DNA of 64,000 nucleotides from Archivesica marissinica (taxonomy: Eukaryota > Mollusca > Bivalvia > Venerida > Vesicomyidae). The position numbers and the translations under genes were made by a program. The stretch's first letter is position 1. Each line of letters starts with the position of its first letter. The stretch covers positions 14,625,896 to 14,689,895 of the forward strand of contig CM026398.1 of the NCBI GenBank assembly GCA_014843695.1. Reading direction: 5' to 3'. This document shows positions 1-9,827 of the stretch, one piece after another. The notes under the pieces were generated by a model. It ran no database searches and was not told the DNA's origin. It worked only from the letters and a program-made list of their open reading frames with translations.

Positions 1-301
1 CTGAAGAACAGTTTATAGTAGGTGCAAGCCACGCATACAGCCAGCGATGCTGAAGAACAGTTTATAGTAGGTACAAGCCACGCATACAGCCAGCGATGCT
101 GAAGAACAGTTTATAGTAGGTACAAGCCACGCATACAGCCAACGATGCTGGAGAACAGTTTATAGTAGGTACAAGCCACGCATACACCCATCGATGCTGA
201 AGAACAGTGTATAGTAGGTACAAGCCACGCATACACCCATCGATGCTGAAGAACAGTTTATAGTAGGTACAAGCCACGCATACACCAAGCGATGCTGAAG
301 A
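1..301. repeat. 49-bp minisatellite, about 6 copies
   Basis: The unit begins ctgaagaacagtttatagta and recurs every 49 bp with few substitutions. The array is already in progress at base 1, so it probably extends left of the window. The short open frame across it is a by-product of the repeat. Confidence 0.95.
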
Positions 302-867
302 AAAACTACTGAATTCTGAATAAAAACATGTTCACTATCAAGAAGAGGTGTACACTAATATATGGCAGAGTACCTGCCAACCAGGAGACAGATCTCAGCA
401 TCAACAGAGACTCCAAATCCTTAGAGCGATAGCCGATATATGACAAACATCATGGAGAAATACTTAAATCTGAGTTATCCGTCATATTTAAGTCCTTTCC
501 GGTGACATGAATGGCGCATCCGACATAGCTGATGATGCTGGAAAGGCACATGTACAGAGGGGTGAAGAGAAAGCTCATTTGATATGAACACCATCACGTG
601 GAACAATTCATTTATGGACGATGGTCCACTGTGCCATATTTACCCTGGTAGACATGTATCTGAAGAAGTGGCAAATGAAAATATAGTTCGTGGTGGAGAG
701 ACTACAGATACCGTGTTCTGCTAGTGAGGGACAGCAGACAGTATAAGCTCAGGCTGATTGTGTGATAAGTGTCCAAAGTATGCATTGAGTAATATGCTTC
801 AATGACCAAACCAAGGAAATGTGTGAGGAAATGTGTGGATAAGGATTAAGAGACACACGTTCATGGT
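302..867. other. Unassigned intergenic stretch
   Basis: I see no recognisable gene, RNA or repeat here. A short frame on the plus strand ending near 723 shows no family motif. Confidence 0.4.
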
Positions 868-1148
868 GCAATACATTCACAGACGGATCTGGTAATCCAG
901 GGATCGCTGGTTCGATTCCCCGTCTGACCCTAATAAAATTAACAGTCAGGTAGGACTTTAAACCGAGGTCTCGTGTCGGTGATTTACACCGTGCACGTAA
1001 AAGAACCAGCAGAGACTCTGGAATGGGTCTCTGTCTGTATCATTGCACGATCCTCCAAAATTCGAAAATGACTAATCTCTTCAGGAGGCGTCGCTGATAT
1101 GGGCAACCAGTAGAGACGATAAATAAACGTAAAACACGCAATACATTC
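868..1148 (+). mobile_element. SINE-A copy with 11-bp target duplication
   Basis: The body runs 879-1137 and is flanked by the direct repeat gcaatacattc at 868-878 and 1138-1148. The tRNA-like head keeps its B box (GGTTCGATTCC) but has lost the A box and most of the anticodon arm by internal deletion. The rest matches the family consensus, including the conserved 3' block with AATAAACGTAAAACAC. The copy cannot be a functional tRNA gene. Confidence 0.9.
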
Positions 1149-1175
1149 GAGATCTCATCCACAAGATGATGGTAA

Positions 1176-1415
1176 ATAGCTAGGGTACGAGTGTTACACA
1201 TTTATGAAGTGCTTCAGCAACAACTTGGACCACCGCCTAATGCTATAGCAAATGAAATTGGTGATATTGCGAAAACATCAATGTCTGAACTAATGAATGA
1301 CTTGGAAAATATCGTTGTACCAGAAGAGATACAAAGCCTAACGTCTTATGAAGTGATTACGTTGGATGCTATTGCTAAACTTGCACATAATGTCGCATTT
1401 GAAATGAAATTGTAA
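1176..1415 (+). CDS. Hypothetical short ORF or terminal exon
   Basis: An open frame of about 79 codons follows SINE-A. Its first in-frame ATG is at 1281. The predicted peptide is acidic and probably helical, with a varied, protein-like composition rather than repeat composition. I recognise no family. No clear polypyrimidine tract and acceptor precede it, and the next in-frame stop upstream is at 1173. It could be the last exon of a plus-strand gene, a piece of an old transposon, or chance. Confidence 0.2.
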   Translation: MARVRVLHIYEVLQQQLGPPPNAIANEIGDIAKTSMSELMNDLENIVVPEEIQSLTSYEVITLDAIAKLAHNVAFEMKL

Positions 1416-1833
1416 TGCTTTTTGGATATATAAATCCACGTGCAAATGCTGAGGCAAAAACATTGATCATAATCTTTTTGAAAATGTATATAATTATTAT
1501 GTAAACTGTTAAATTGCCCTCTAGGAGCAAAACGATTCATACTATATCATTAAAATTTAAGCAAAGAAACCGCAGAAACTGGACAACCGTAATCAGCGGT
1601 ATAATGAGGCGTAAATAGGATCTATGTTGTTTGCTATTATGCCAAGTGGTTTGGATCCACTATCTGAATAGCAAATAGCATAGACCTCTATGCTGTTTGC
1701 AAAAGCGAACCCACTCGTTGCCAGCGCAGTACGGGTTAAGCATTCTGCAAATTGATATAATATTAATCCTCATGTTACTCATTCATGTGTTTGCTACCCA
1801 TAATGAATGTCATTTCCAATGTTAGCATGCATG
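1416..1833. other. Unassigned intergenic stretch
   Basis: AT-rich sequence with no feature I can name. Confidence 0.4.
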
Positions 1834-1969
1834 GAGGTTATAAAACTTTTCTCCAATCTCAAAACTCAGTATCAATCATCTGATTGGTTCACCTGACAGT
1901 AACACTCAGAATCAACCAATCAGATCACTTGAGCTTGAGTTTGAGATCTGAGAAAAGTTGTATAACCTC
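1834..1969. mobile_element. Small foldback MITE, 136 bp
   Basis: The ends are inverted repeats: gaggttataaaacttttctc at the left, and a near-perfect complement ending in ataacctc at the right. An inner inverted pair (gattggttc and gaatcaaccaatc) extends the fold. A second copy lies at 4161-4288, so this is a dispersed element and not an isolated hairpin. Confidence 0.75.
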
Positions 1970-2074
1970 GGAACCTGCTGGATTTATATTCTGAAACTTT
2001 ACAGTATGGATATCATTGTGTAAATGTTTATAAAACCAACTTTGTTCAATAAATTCTTAAACATACCATTTTGG

Positions 2075-2334
2075 AGGGAAAATAGTTCCCTTTAATATGT
2101 AGGGAAAATAGTTCCCTTTAATATGTAGGGGAAATAGTTCCCTTTAATATGTAGGGGAAATAGTTCCCTTTAATATGTAGAGAAAATAGTTCCCTTTAAT
2201 ATGTAGGGAAAATAGTTCCCTTTAATATGTAGGGAAAATAGTTCCCTTTAATATGTAGGGGAAATAGTTCCCTTTAATATGTAGGGGAAATAGTTCCCTT
2301 TAATATGTAGAGAAAATAGTTCCCTTTAATATGA
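2075..2334. repeat. 26-bp minisatellite, 10 copies
   Basis: The unit is agggaaaatagttccctttaatatgt, varying between ggga, gggg and gaga. Each unit contains an imperfect palindrome, GGGAA and TTCCC around a 5-base loop. Confidence 0.95.
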
Positions 2335-2699
2335 CAAAAACTACATGCAGTTTTGAAGGTTTTCATCAAAAGTTATGTTGAAAATATTGTGCGTCAGTCA
2401 AACCGGCGACCATTTTGGACGCCATCTTGGATTTAGGAGTGACCACAACAATTATGCATGGTTACACCAATAGAATAGTGTATGTTATCATAGCATAGTT
2501 TGTCAAGGTTTGGTATTGGGAGTTAACAAGTTGGCGTGTTGGACTTTCGATTAAGACATATATAATGGTAGTATCTACACAATTGTTCGAAACCCTGTAA
2601 GAGATAGACAAAATGCGAACAAATTTACACGATGGACGAATTGTGAGCACCTGTACTATAATGACAAAGTTTGAACACATGCTAGATATTATCGACTTG

Positions 2700-2830
2700 C
2701 AAGTGATTTGTGGTTATGGTCGTTGACTTAAACTCACTTGTCCCTCACCACTGCAGGTTCGAATTCCAATCGGGGAGTCGAATTATTTTATGTGAGGAAG
2801 CTATCCTACCCGTCCGTGACTGAAAAACTA
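2700..2830 (+). mobile_element. SINE-F fragment
   Basis: A degenerate tRNA-like head with a B-box-like GGTTCGAATTCC is followed by a block ending in gaggaagctatcc. The same arrangement recurs at 42135-42250, which supports a dispersed family. Confidence 0.55.
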
Positions 2831-2942
2831 CATCGTGCGTACATATAACACATTGACGAAGCATGCAAGAACACGTGTAAAAGATTGATGAAGTCTAAAT
2901 AAATGTATTTTATTGACAACATGTCAACAGCTTTTATATATT

Positions 2943-3185
2943 TCCTGTCCGCAGTGGTTAGCGCACTCGCTTCTCACCAATGCAACCCGTGTTCGATCCT
3001 CGGACTGGGAAGTATGTGAGACGGTACGGTGGTCGCCAGATCGGACAGGTGGATTTTCTCCGGGTACTCCGGTTTCCTCCCACACGAATGACAACATATA
3101 CGCTTTCATCCGCGCCAACGAGAGTGATTAATACAAGTTGTTAAGACTTGCTTCGCAATCGTTGTAAAATAAATAACGTTTAAAC
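2943..3185 (+). mobile_element. SINE-E copy, nearly full length
   Basis: The tRNA-like head has an A-box-like cgcagtggttagcgc and a B-box-like GTGTTCGATCC. It is followed by the E core (gatcggacaggtgg, then ttctccgggtactccgg) and the 3' tail beginning gagagtgattaata and ending near aaataacg. That tail is shared with SINE-B. Confidence 0.85.
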
Positions 3186-3371
3186 TAATGTGTTCTTATT
3201 TCTAGACGACAGCAACGCCACAAATGTATGCATATACGGACTTTAAATATAGTATCGATGGAAATGTGAACACATGCAAGACATTGCCGAGACATCGGTC
3301 TGTTACTGTCCCTGTATAAGTGTGTTCCTCTGTTTTTATCGTTGCTTCCTTTACACAACATGCTATCAATT

Positions 3372-3432
3372 TCGAACCTGCGGTCCCTGGATTACCAGTC
3401 CAATGTGTTAATCACTGGACTACAGATCCGGC
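3372..3432 (-). mobile_element. SINE-A head fragment
   Basis: Only the tRNA-like head is present, with the B-box and A-box complements in the expected order. The body and tail are absent. Confidence 0.6.
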
Positions 3433-3596
3433 TGTAATTAGAGGAAGATAGATAGATAGACCGATGACCGTGTCTCTTCATATAAAATAGTATATCTATC
3501 ATTTTATGAAGATAGATAGACTGTTTTATATGAAGTGACAATGTCATCTATCGTTTCCATTGGTCAAAGGCGGTCACGTGGAGGGTTAGTAAATAT

Positions 3597-3765
3597 CTAG
3601 AGCCGTTACGAGTGTGCCCTTAGGCAAGGCATTTAAATCCCACGTTGCCTCTTCTCCGTCCCTCGTGGCGATGGATTCCATCAGGAATGAGGTCTTGAGA
3701 GTGATTAATATAAGTTGTAATAACTTATTTCGCAATCGAGCTAAAATAAATTTATATAATTTTTA
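3597..3765 (+). mobile_element. SINE-B copy, 5' truncated
   Basis: It begins inside the family at gccgttacgagtgtgccc and runs through the conserved ggcgatggattccatcagga block to the aaataaa tail. The tRNA-like head is missing. Confidence 0.8.
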
Positions 3766-3925
3766 ATAAAAAGTATGGTCAGTAGAAAACATGGCGACAT
3801 TCTAAAACTCTAGACCCTTGACTAAACTACTACGTTCAGGAAACATTTAAGCACTATTAAACTTCTGAATCAATGAAATAATTCCAATGTGTTTTTAATT
3901 AAATATTGTCGAAGCAATACATTGG

Positions 3926-4084
3926 TTATTGGGTTTGCTACTGAACCCCCCCCCCTCCCATCCTCCCCTCCCCACAGAGTTATGTGAGGCCAGTGAAATA
4001 TATAGGAGGTTTGGTTAACGCCTCACCCCATGGATTTTACTGACCACACATTACTCCGAGGGGGGTCAGTTACAAACCCAATAA
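3926..4084. mobile_element. Foldback MITE with C-rich arm
   Basis: Terminal inverted repeats of about 26 bp are present: ttattgggtttgctactgaa at the left, with its complement ending acaaacccaataa at the right. The left arm runs into a homopolymeric C tract, with G6 at the matching place on the right. Confidence 0.65.
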
Positions 4085-4160
4085 CTAATAATTGTTGTGT
4101 CATGTCTTGAATAAAAAAAATATCAAGGAGATTTATATACGACTCATAGAACCATGCCTC

Positions 4161-4288
4161 GATGTTATAAAACATCTCCTATCTCAAACTCAGTCTCAAG
4201 CTTATGATTGGTTCAGCTGGCAGTAATAACTCAGAATCAACCAATCAAATCATTTGAGCTTGAGATCTGAGAAAAGTGTTATAACCTC
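4161..4288. mobile_element. Small foldback MITE, second copy
   Basis: Same family as 1834-1969: inverted ends around gttataaaac and gtgttataac, with the inner gattggttc and gaatcaaccaatc pair. It lies about 80 bp downstream of the guanylate cyclase exon, on the 3' side of that gene. Confidence 0.7.
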
Positions 4289-4369
4289 GGGAACAGGACT
4301 ATCTCCCTGTCATTCCCTGCTCGGTTGTGAACAAACATCTATTTATATAATAATTTTGTGTTTCTGTAC

Positions 4370-5570
4370 CTGATACCACCATATACGTATCGTTGATCGT
4401 CTCTACTTTATAAACGTCGTACTTCTCAATCTTCTCGTCGATGGACGTGTACAACACGTTGAGTAGATCGATCATCTCCATTGGCGTTAAACTATTGCTA
4501 AGTGACCCAAAGTTCATGATACCGGTAAACATGACCGTGCATGACTTGAAGAACTCAGACTCCACACTGCTCTTTCGTTTAAGCCGCTCAGCAATTGCCT
4601 TCGGTAACATCTGATAGAGAAGTATATTCATTTTAGCTTGTTCATCTGCTAATCGACGCGATGCTTGGACAAGAACCAGTGTGTACGATTGCATGTTGCT
4701 GATGAGTGCTTCAGTAAATGTCAAGATAAATGGACATGCAAGAATGACGATGGATGCCGTCACGCAATAAATAACAATATTTTCCACATACTGGTTCACT
4801 TTTGTATTAACCCGGCGGACTACTCGTCCAGCAACTGCTTCCTGTAGATTGAACAAATAATCCACTCGAAATGAAGCATTATCGAAGTAGTCCTGCGCTT
4901 TTGTGGCTGACTTGTACGAACCAGTATAGTTGCTGTTTTTTATTTCATTTCGTAGACCACTGATTGCCGTTGTGTAGATCAGTTGATCCGTTCTCATCTC
5001 GATAAGCGTGTCAACAAGATTAGAATAGTAGCTGGCACTTCTGTAATTGTAGTTGAATCGGAATATCCTTTTAAAATAGTTGTCGTACAAAGTTTCATCT
5101 GGGAAGTTGCCATGTGCAAAGAACATGGCGCCGAACGCTCTTTCTGCACCGGTATCCAGCATGCACCGTGTAATTTTCTGGAACACTACGAGAACTTTCC
5201 ACGTATTACCAAATCCACTTTCACGAATACGGTCAATCATCCAATCCATAAAGAATTCGATTATTTCACTGTAGAAAGCTATCTCGCCGTAAACATCAGG
5301 TACTGAAGGGTCAAGACTGGCGCGGCGTCTATTTATGTGATTAATAAGCTTATACTTAGTTTGAAAATACTCCTTTGGGTGATTAGTTGAGTCCTGTCGC
5401 CAGTCCCACATGTCGGAAAACACTTTGTCCGTGTTTGTATACTCATCAATAAGGAACGCTTTCGTTCCTGGACCGATTTTACTGATATATAAAATGGACA
5501 TATCCCTCTCTTTCTGTATTGTGTATATCAACCTTCCAATGTTGATCGAACGGTACATAGTCGTCTGTGC
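4370..5570 (-). CDS. NIT-domain receptor guanylate cyclase, internal exon
   Basis: This 1201-nt exon is bounded by an acceptor (tttgttgtag before 5570) and a donor (GTACAG from 4369). Numbering from the first ATG at 5558, residues 1 to about 250 match a NIT sensor domain (IGRLIYTIQKERDMS near the start, GAERAFGAMFF near 140). A membrane segment follows at about 259-280, then the linker helix typical of guanylate cyclases (LLYQMLPKAIAERLK, about 310-325), then the first part of a class III cyclase domain. Family knowledge says such receptors make cGMP on sensing a small ligand. The first metal-binding aspartate position reads FTGIMNF instead of the usual FSDIVGF, while ETINDTY keeps the glutamate and second aspartate. 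The exon stops in phase 1 just after VVSG, a normal break point, but I find no exon for the second half of the catalytic domain between 1 and 4369. Confidence 0.85.
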
Positions 5571-5847
5571 CTACAACAAATAAGTAATTTCGTTAACAGA
5601 ATATTTACATCGAATAGCATTTCCTTCGATGAACGTATGTGCCCTGATTGTATACATTTATACATTTTCGAATGAGGGTTTCCAACTAATGATATGCAGC
5701 TGGCATGCGCACTCGATGTTACGGGCATGCGCACTCGCAGTGTTAGGCACCGTTCGTCGCGAGAAAAGGCGTATGTTACAGTTTACGCTGTCCAAGGATG
5801 GTCTAACTGTCACATCCCCGCCACATGATAAGTCGCAAATTTGACTA

Positions 5848-6160
5848 AATACCTTTTACAGTGGATCTGTAGTCCAGTGGTTAATATGCTGGACTGGCAC
5901 TCCAGGGATCGCAGGTTCGATCCCCCGTCTGACCCTAATAAAATTAACAGTCTTTCAGATGGGACGTTAAACCGAGGTATCGTGTCGGTGCTTTACACCG
6001 TGCACGTAAAAGAACCAGAGCAGACTCTGGAATGGGTCTCTGTCTGTATCATTGCACTATCCTTAAAAATCTAAAATTACTAATCTCTTCAGGAGGCGTC
6101 GCTCATATGGGTAACCGGTAGCGACGATAAATAAACGTAAAGCACACACAATACCTTTTA
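5848..6160 (+). mobile_element. SINE-A copy with 11-bp target duplication
   Basis: The body runs 5859-6149 between copies of aatacctttta at 5848-5858 and 6150-6160. The head has a consensus A box (TAGTCCAGTGG) and B box (GTTCGATCC). It lies in the cyclase intron, antisense to the gene. Confidence 0.93.
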
Positions 6161-6225
6161 ATTGGAAAGTGTGATAATGTTTCTTTGTCTCGTTGAAAAG
6201 AATAATTAATGTAAATATAAGTAAT

Positions 6226-6355
6226 GAATCGCGGGTTAATAGTTTCCATTGGGATATGAACTACAGTTGGTGAGCTTAAAGTAACCGTGGATGCGTTCGG
6301 TCTCAACGCACTTTATGTAGTTCATATCCCAATGGAAACTATTAACTTGCGATTC
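6226..6355. repeat. Long inverted repeat, 40-bp arms
   Basis: The arms 6226-6265 and 6316-6355 are complementary at 38 of 40 positions, separated by 50 bp. The spacer contains its own short inverted pair, tgcgtt and aacgca. It lies in the cyclase intron. I found no other copy here, so it may be a foldback element or a transcribed hairpin. Confidence 0.9.
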
Positions 6356-6481
6356 AGTCCTTAAAACACTTCACGGACTGCTTGCATGCGTAAATACTAA
6401 ATAGCATATCTGGGTTGCTCCTACATGCATTTACAAATTAAGAATACTTGATTTTGTATTTTTAAAAGAAATCAATATTGC

Positions 6482-6965
6482 TTAAAGCGACACTACATCA
6501 GTGAAAACACAGAATGTATTTTCCTATTATATGGTACAATTTTCAAAATATTTGCCTCAAATACTGAGTATTTCAACTAATAAACAAACGCGGTTTGTTG
6601 ACATAACAAAAAAAATAATGTAAACATACATGCGTAATACAAGTAGTGTATCCTGAATAACACGATTTATGATACAGATGTATCGTTATATCTTATATTT
6701 GTGCCTATTTATTTTTGTCTATTCTTAGCTAAATTATCTTTAAACGACATTATCTCGTATTTAGTATTGACTCCGGTGACAAACAAACGTCAATTCAGGA
6801 GCATGGATAACAGTTATATGAAATCATACTTTCAATCCATAAAAACACTGTTTATTGATTCAATGTTAGTGTTTGAATGTATTAGGGAGAATTTGTAGTA
6901 GCAATGCATTTATATGTGGACAAAAATGCATTTTATTTGCTTTTTGCGATGTAATGTCACTTTAA
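6482..6965. mobile_element. TTAA-ended MITE, 484 bp
   Basis: The terminal inverted repeats are ttaaagcgacactacatc at the left and gatgtaatgtcactttaa at the right. Related copies lie at 18488, 30089 and 61372, with a diverged one at 29473. There is no coding capacity. The outermost TTAA could be a target duplication, as in TTAA-specific transposons, or part of the repeat; these cannot be separated because TTAA is its own complement. Confidence 0.85.
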
Positions 6966-7218
6966 GCTAACATATCTTGAATACATGAAACCATGTGCCA
7001 TTCTGGTGTTGTTTGACCGATCTCCATCAAATAAAAAGTATGTGTTGATAGAATAAGGTCTTCAGGTCGGGACCACACGGACATATCAGTGATCTGATGG
7101 TGTTTACCTAGTTTCTCGTCGATGTTTCTGCATGCTTGTTTTGTTTCCGTTCGGTTGCCTTCAGTAAACATTATTTACTATATGACCATACGGCAAACAC
7201 ATAATTGTAATAATTGTA

Positions 7219-7288
7219 TCTAAAATGATTAATATCTTCAGGAGGCGTCGCTCATATGAGCAACCGGTAGCGACGATAAATAAACGTA
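7219..7288 (+). mobile_element. SINE-A 3' tail fragment
   Basis: Matches only the last part of SINE-A: cttcaggaggcgtcgctcat through gataaataaacgta. Confidence 0.7.
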
Positions 7289-7420
7289 CAAAAAAACAAA
7301 AGATAATTGTGTCTTGTGTCTGTGATAGAGACATACAATAGGTGACATACCTTGGGCTCTTTCCAATATTCCGTGCGTGTATATATCCTAATATTAAAAT
7401 ATAAGCCTAAGTACACTGAC

Positions 7421-7575
7421 CTCTGTCGTGGCGTCTTTGCCATCTAAGTTATCCATAAATGAATGTATTGTAAACGCCAAACCTCCGAGTATAGGAATGA
7501 AAATAACCATGAGCATTTTGCACAGGTGTATCATCTTCCCTCGGTTCGTCAGGTAATCGGCCCGGAAGAAGCGAC
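7421..7575 (-). CDS. NIT guanylate cyclase, upstream exon with first membrane segment
   Basis: A 155-nt exon is proposed from an acceptor (aattgtag before 7575) to the donor GAG|GTCAGT. The frame is fixed by requiring phase 0 with the next exon. It encodes a basic stretch followed by a strongly hydrophobic segment (MLMVIFIPILGGLAF), as expected for the membrane helix before a NIT sensor domain; the second helix is in the next exon. It enters in phase 1, so at least one more 5' exon should lie at higher coordinates. I could not identify it. The call rests on splice signals and domain order, not on sequence identity. Confidence 0.6.
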
Positions 7576-7599
7576 CTACAATTATAACATTTCAAATCA

Positions 7600-7907
7600 A
7601 GATCATATGCACAGACGGATCTGTAGTCCAGTGGTAACACGCAGGTTCGCAGGGATCGCAGGTTCGATCCCCCGTCTGACCCTAATCAAATTAACAGTCT
7701 TTCAGATTGGACGTTAAACCGAGGTCTCGTGTCGGTGCTTTACACCGTGCACGTAAAAGAACCAGAGGAGACTCTGGAATGGGTCTCTGTCTGTATCACT
7801 GCACTATCATCCAAAATATAAAATTACTAATATCTTCAGGAGGCGTCGCTCATATGGGCAACCGGTAGCGACGATAAATAAACGTAAAACACACCCAGAT
7901 CATATGC
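7600..7907 (+). mobile_element. SINE-A copy with 11-bp target duplication
   Basis: The body 7611-7896 is flanked by agatcatatgc at 7600-7610 and 7897-7907. The A and B boxes are intact, but the anticodon arm is scrambled. It begins 24 bp upstream of the cyclase upstream exon, so it sits in the next intron. Confidence 0.93.
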
Positions 7908-8589
7908 TTATCCTACCTGCATCGTAGCAATGGTCAAAAAAATGCCTGCCTGTCACGTGCATGACGTCATATGTTCGCAGATAGTATGATACACGTCAGT
8001 GCCACGTTTTATCAACGATCGTAAGACCGGCTTAGCTAAGAGTTGGCTTCAGACCGAGTTGCGCCGCCGTAATGTCATTGTTAAGTCCAAGGCTCGTTTC
8101 TATAAACAAAGTCGCAGTAAATAATTTGCGACTGTTTCGATGCAGACGCAAATTCGGAGTAAGTCTTAAAAATGGCGGCAATCAATGCAGCCGAATCCGT
8201 GCATGAGAGACGTAATAAATTGGAGACGTGTGGGACACAGATATCCTCTCCCGATATCGCGTGACGAGGCTAGGCTTTTCATTGTGTGTTGATGTGGTGA
8301 GGACTGACTTGGAAAAGAGGACGAACTACTCTCATTTGATGTCTTATTGACCCAGGTACAGTAAAAATTGATATAATATTTTTATCACTCGCATTATTAA
8401 TGAATGCGCATATCAGTGCTATTAGCGTACACATTTCTGTACAGTACCCCATAGCACAACAATATACTTACCGCAACTAACCGTGCTTGTATCACTGAAG
8501 GACTGTAGTCTGCTTGTAGTTGAAGGTGGTCGGTTCACAAGCAACCCGAATCTTATAGGCGATGGTCTATTGTGGCTGAAAATCAAATT
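7908..8589. other. Unassigned stretch, possibly 5' part of the cyclase locus
   Basis: I see no repeat and no motif. If the cyclase gene has further 5' exons or a promoter inside the window, this is the nearest place, but nothing shows it. Confidence 0.3.
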
Positions 8590-9808
8590 TTACAATTATG
8601 ATTACGTGGTAGAACATTTTCTTTTACAATTATGATCACGTGGTAGCACACTGTTTTACAATCATGATCACGTGGTAGCACACTGTTTTACAAGTATGAT
8701 CACGTGGTAGCACACTGTTTTACAAGTATGATCACGTGGTAGCACACTGTTTTACAAGTATGATCACGTGGTAGCACACTGTTTTACCAGTATGATCACG
8801 TGGTAGCACACTGTTTTACAAGTATGATCACGTGGTAGCACACTGTTTTACCAGTATGATCACGTGGTAGCACACTGTTTTACAAGTATGATCACGTGGT
8901 AGCACACTGTTTTTACAAGTATGATCACGTGGTAGCACACTGTTTTACAAGTATGATCACGTGGTATCACACTGTTTTACAAGTATGATCACGTGGTAGC
9001 ACACTGTTTTACCAGTATGATCACGTGGTAGCACACTGTTTTACCAGTATGATCACATGGTAGCACACTGTTTTTACAAGTATGACCACGTGGTAGCACA
9101 CTGTTTTACAAGTATGATCACGTGGTAGCACACTGTTTTACAAGTATGATCACGTGGTAGCACACTGTTTTACCAGTATGATCACGTGGTAGCACACTGT
9201 TTTACCAGTATGATCACGTGGTAGCACACTGTTTTACCAGTATGACCACGTGGTAGCACACTGTTTTACAGTATGACACGTGGTAGCACACTGTTTTATA
9301 TGATCACGTGTGCAGTTTTACCAGTATGATCACGTGGTAGCACACTGTTTTACCAGTATGACCACGTGGTAGCACACGGTTTTACAAGTATGATCACGTG
9401 GTAGCCCACTGTTTTACAAGTATGATCACGTGGTAGCACACTGTTTTACCAGTATGATCACGTGGTAGCACACTGTTTTACAAGTATGATCACGTGGTAG
9501 CACACTGTTTTACAAGTATGATCACGTGGTAGCACACTGTTTTACAAGTATGATCAAGTGGTAGCACACTGTTTTACCAGTATGATCACGTGGTAGCACA
9601 CTGTTTTACCAGTATGATCACGTGGTAGCACACTGTTTTACCAGTATGATCACGTGGTAGCACACTGTTTTACAAGTATGATCACGTGGTAGCACACTGT
9701 TTTACAAGTATGATCATGTGGTAGCACACTGTTTTACCAGTATGATCACGTGGTAGCACACATTTATACAATTATAATCATGTGGGAGCACACTGTTTTA
9801 CAATTATG
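8590..9808. repeat. 32-bp minisatellite carrying a CACGTG site, about 37 copies
   Basis: The unit is built from tgatcacgtggtagcacact followed by gttttacaagta. The main variant is aagta versus cagta. Nearly every unit has the palindromic E-box CACGTG, overlapping TGATCA. A few units are shortened near 9260-9320. Confidence 0.97.
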
Positions 9809-9827
9809 ATAACTCTATACCACACAT

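Larger units (their letters stand above)
5571..7420 (-). other. Intron of the NIT guanylate cyclase gene
   Basis: The donor is GTCAGT after GAG at 7421 and the acceptor is at 5571-5580. Both splice phases are 0, so the two exons join in frame. The intron holds a SINE-A copy, a long hairpin, a MITE and a SINE-A tail, all listed separately. An open minus-strand frame at 6962-7171 might hide a small extra exon, but it shows no family motif. Confidence 0.65.

Noticed and set aside
4299..4369. C-terminal residues of the cyclase frame after VVSG
   Set aside because: They follow a GT donor at the usual break point and do not resemble the next part of a cyclase domain.
6962..7171. Extra cyclase exon in the intron
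   Set aside because: The flanking exons already join in phase 0, the frame has no NIT or cyclase motif and its splice sites are weak.
8590..9808. CRISPR-like array
   Set aside because: The 32-bp units are contiguous with no unique spacers, and the organism is a eukaryote. The same applies to the 28-, 40- and 42-bp arrays.
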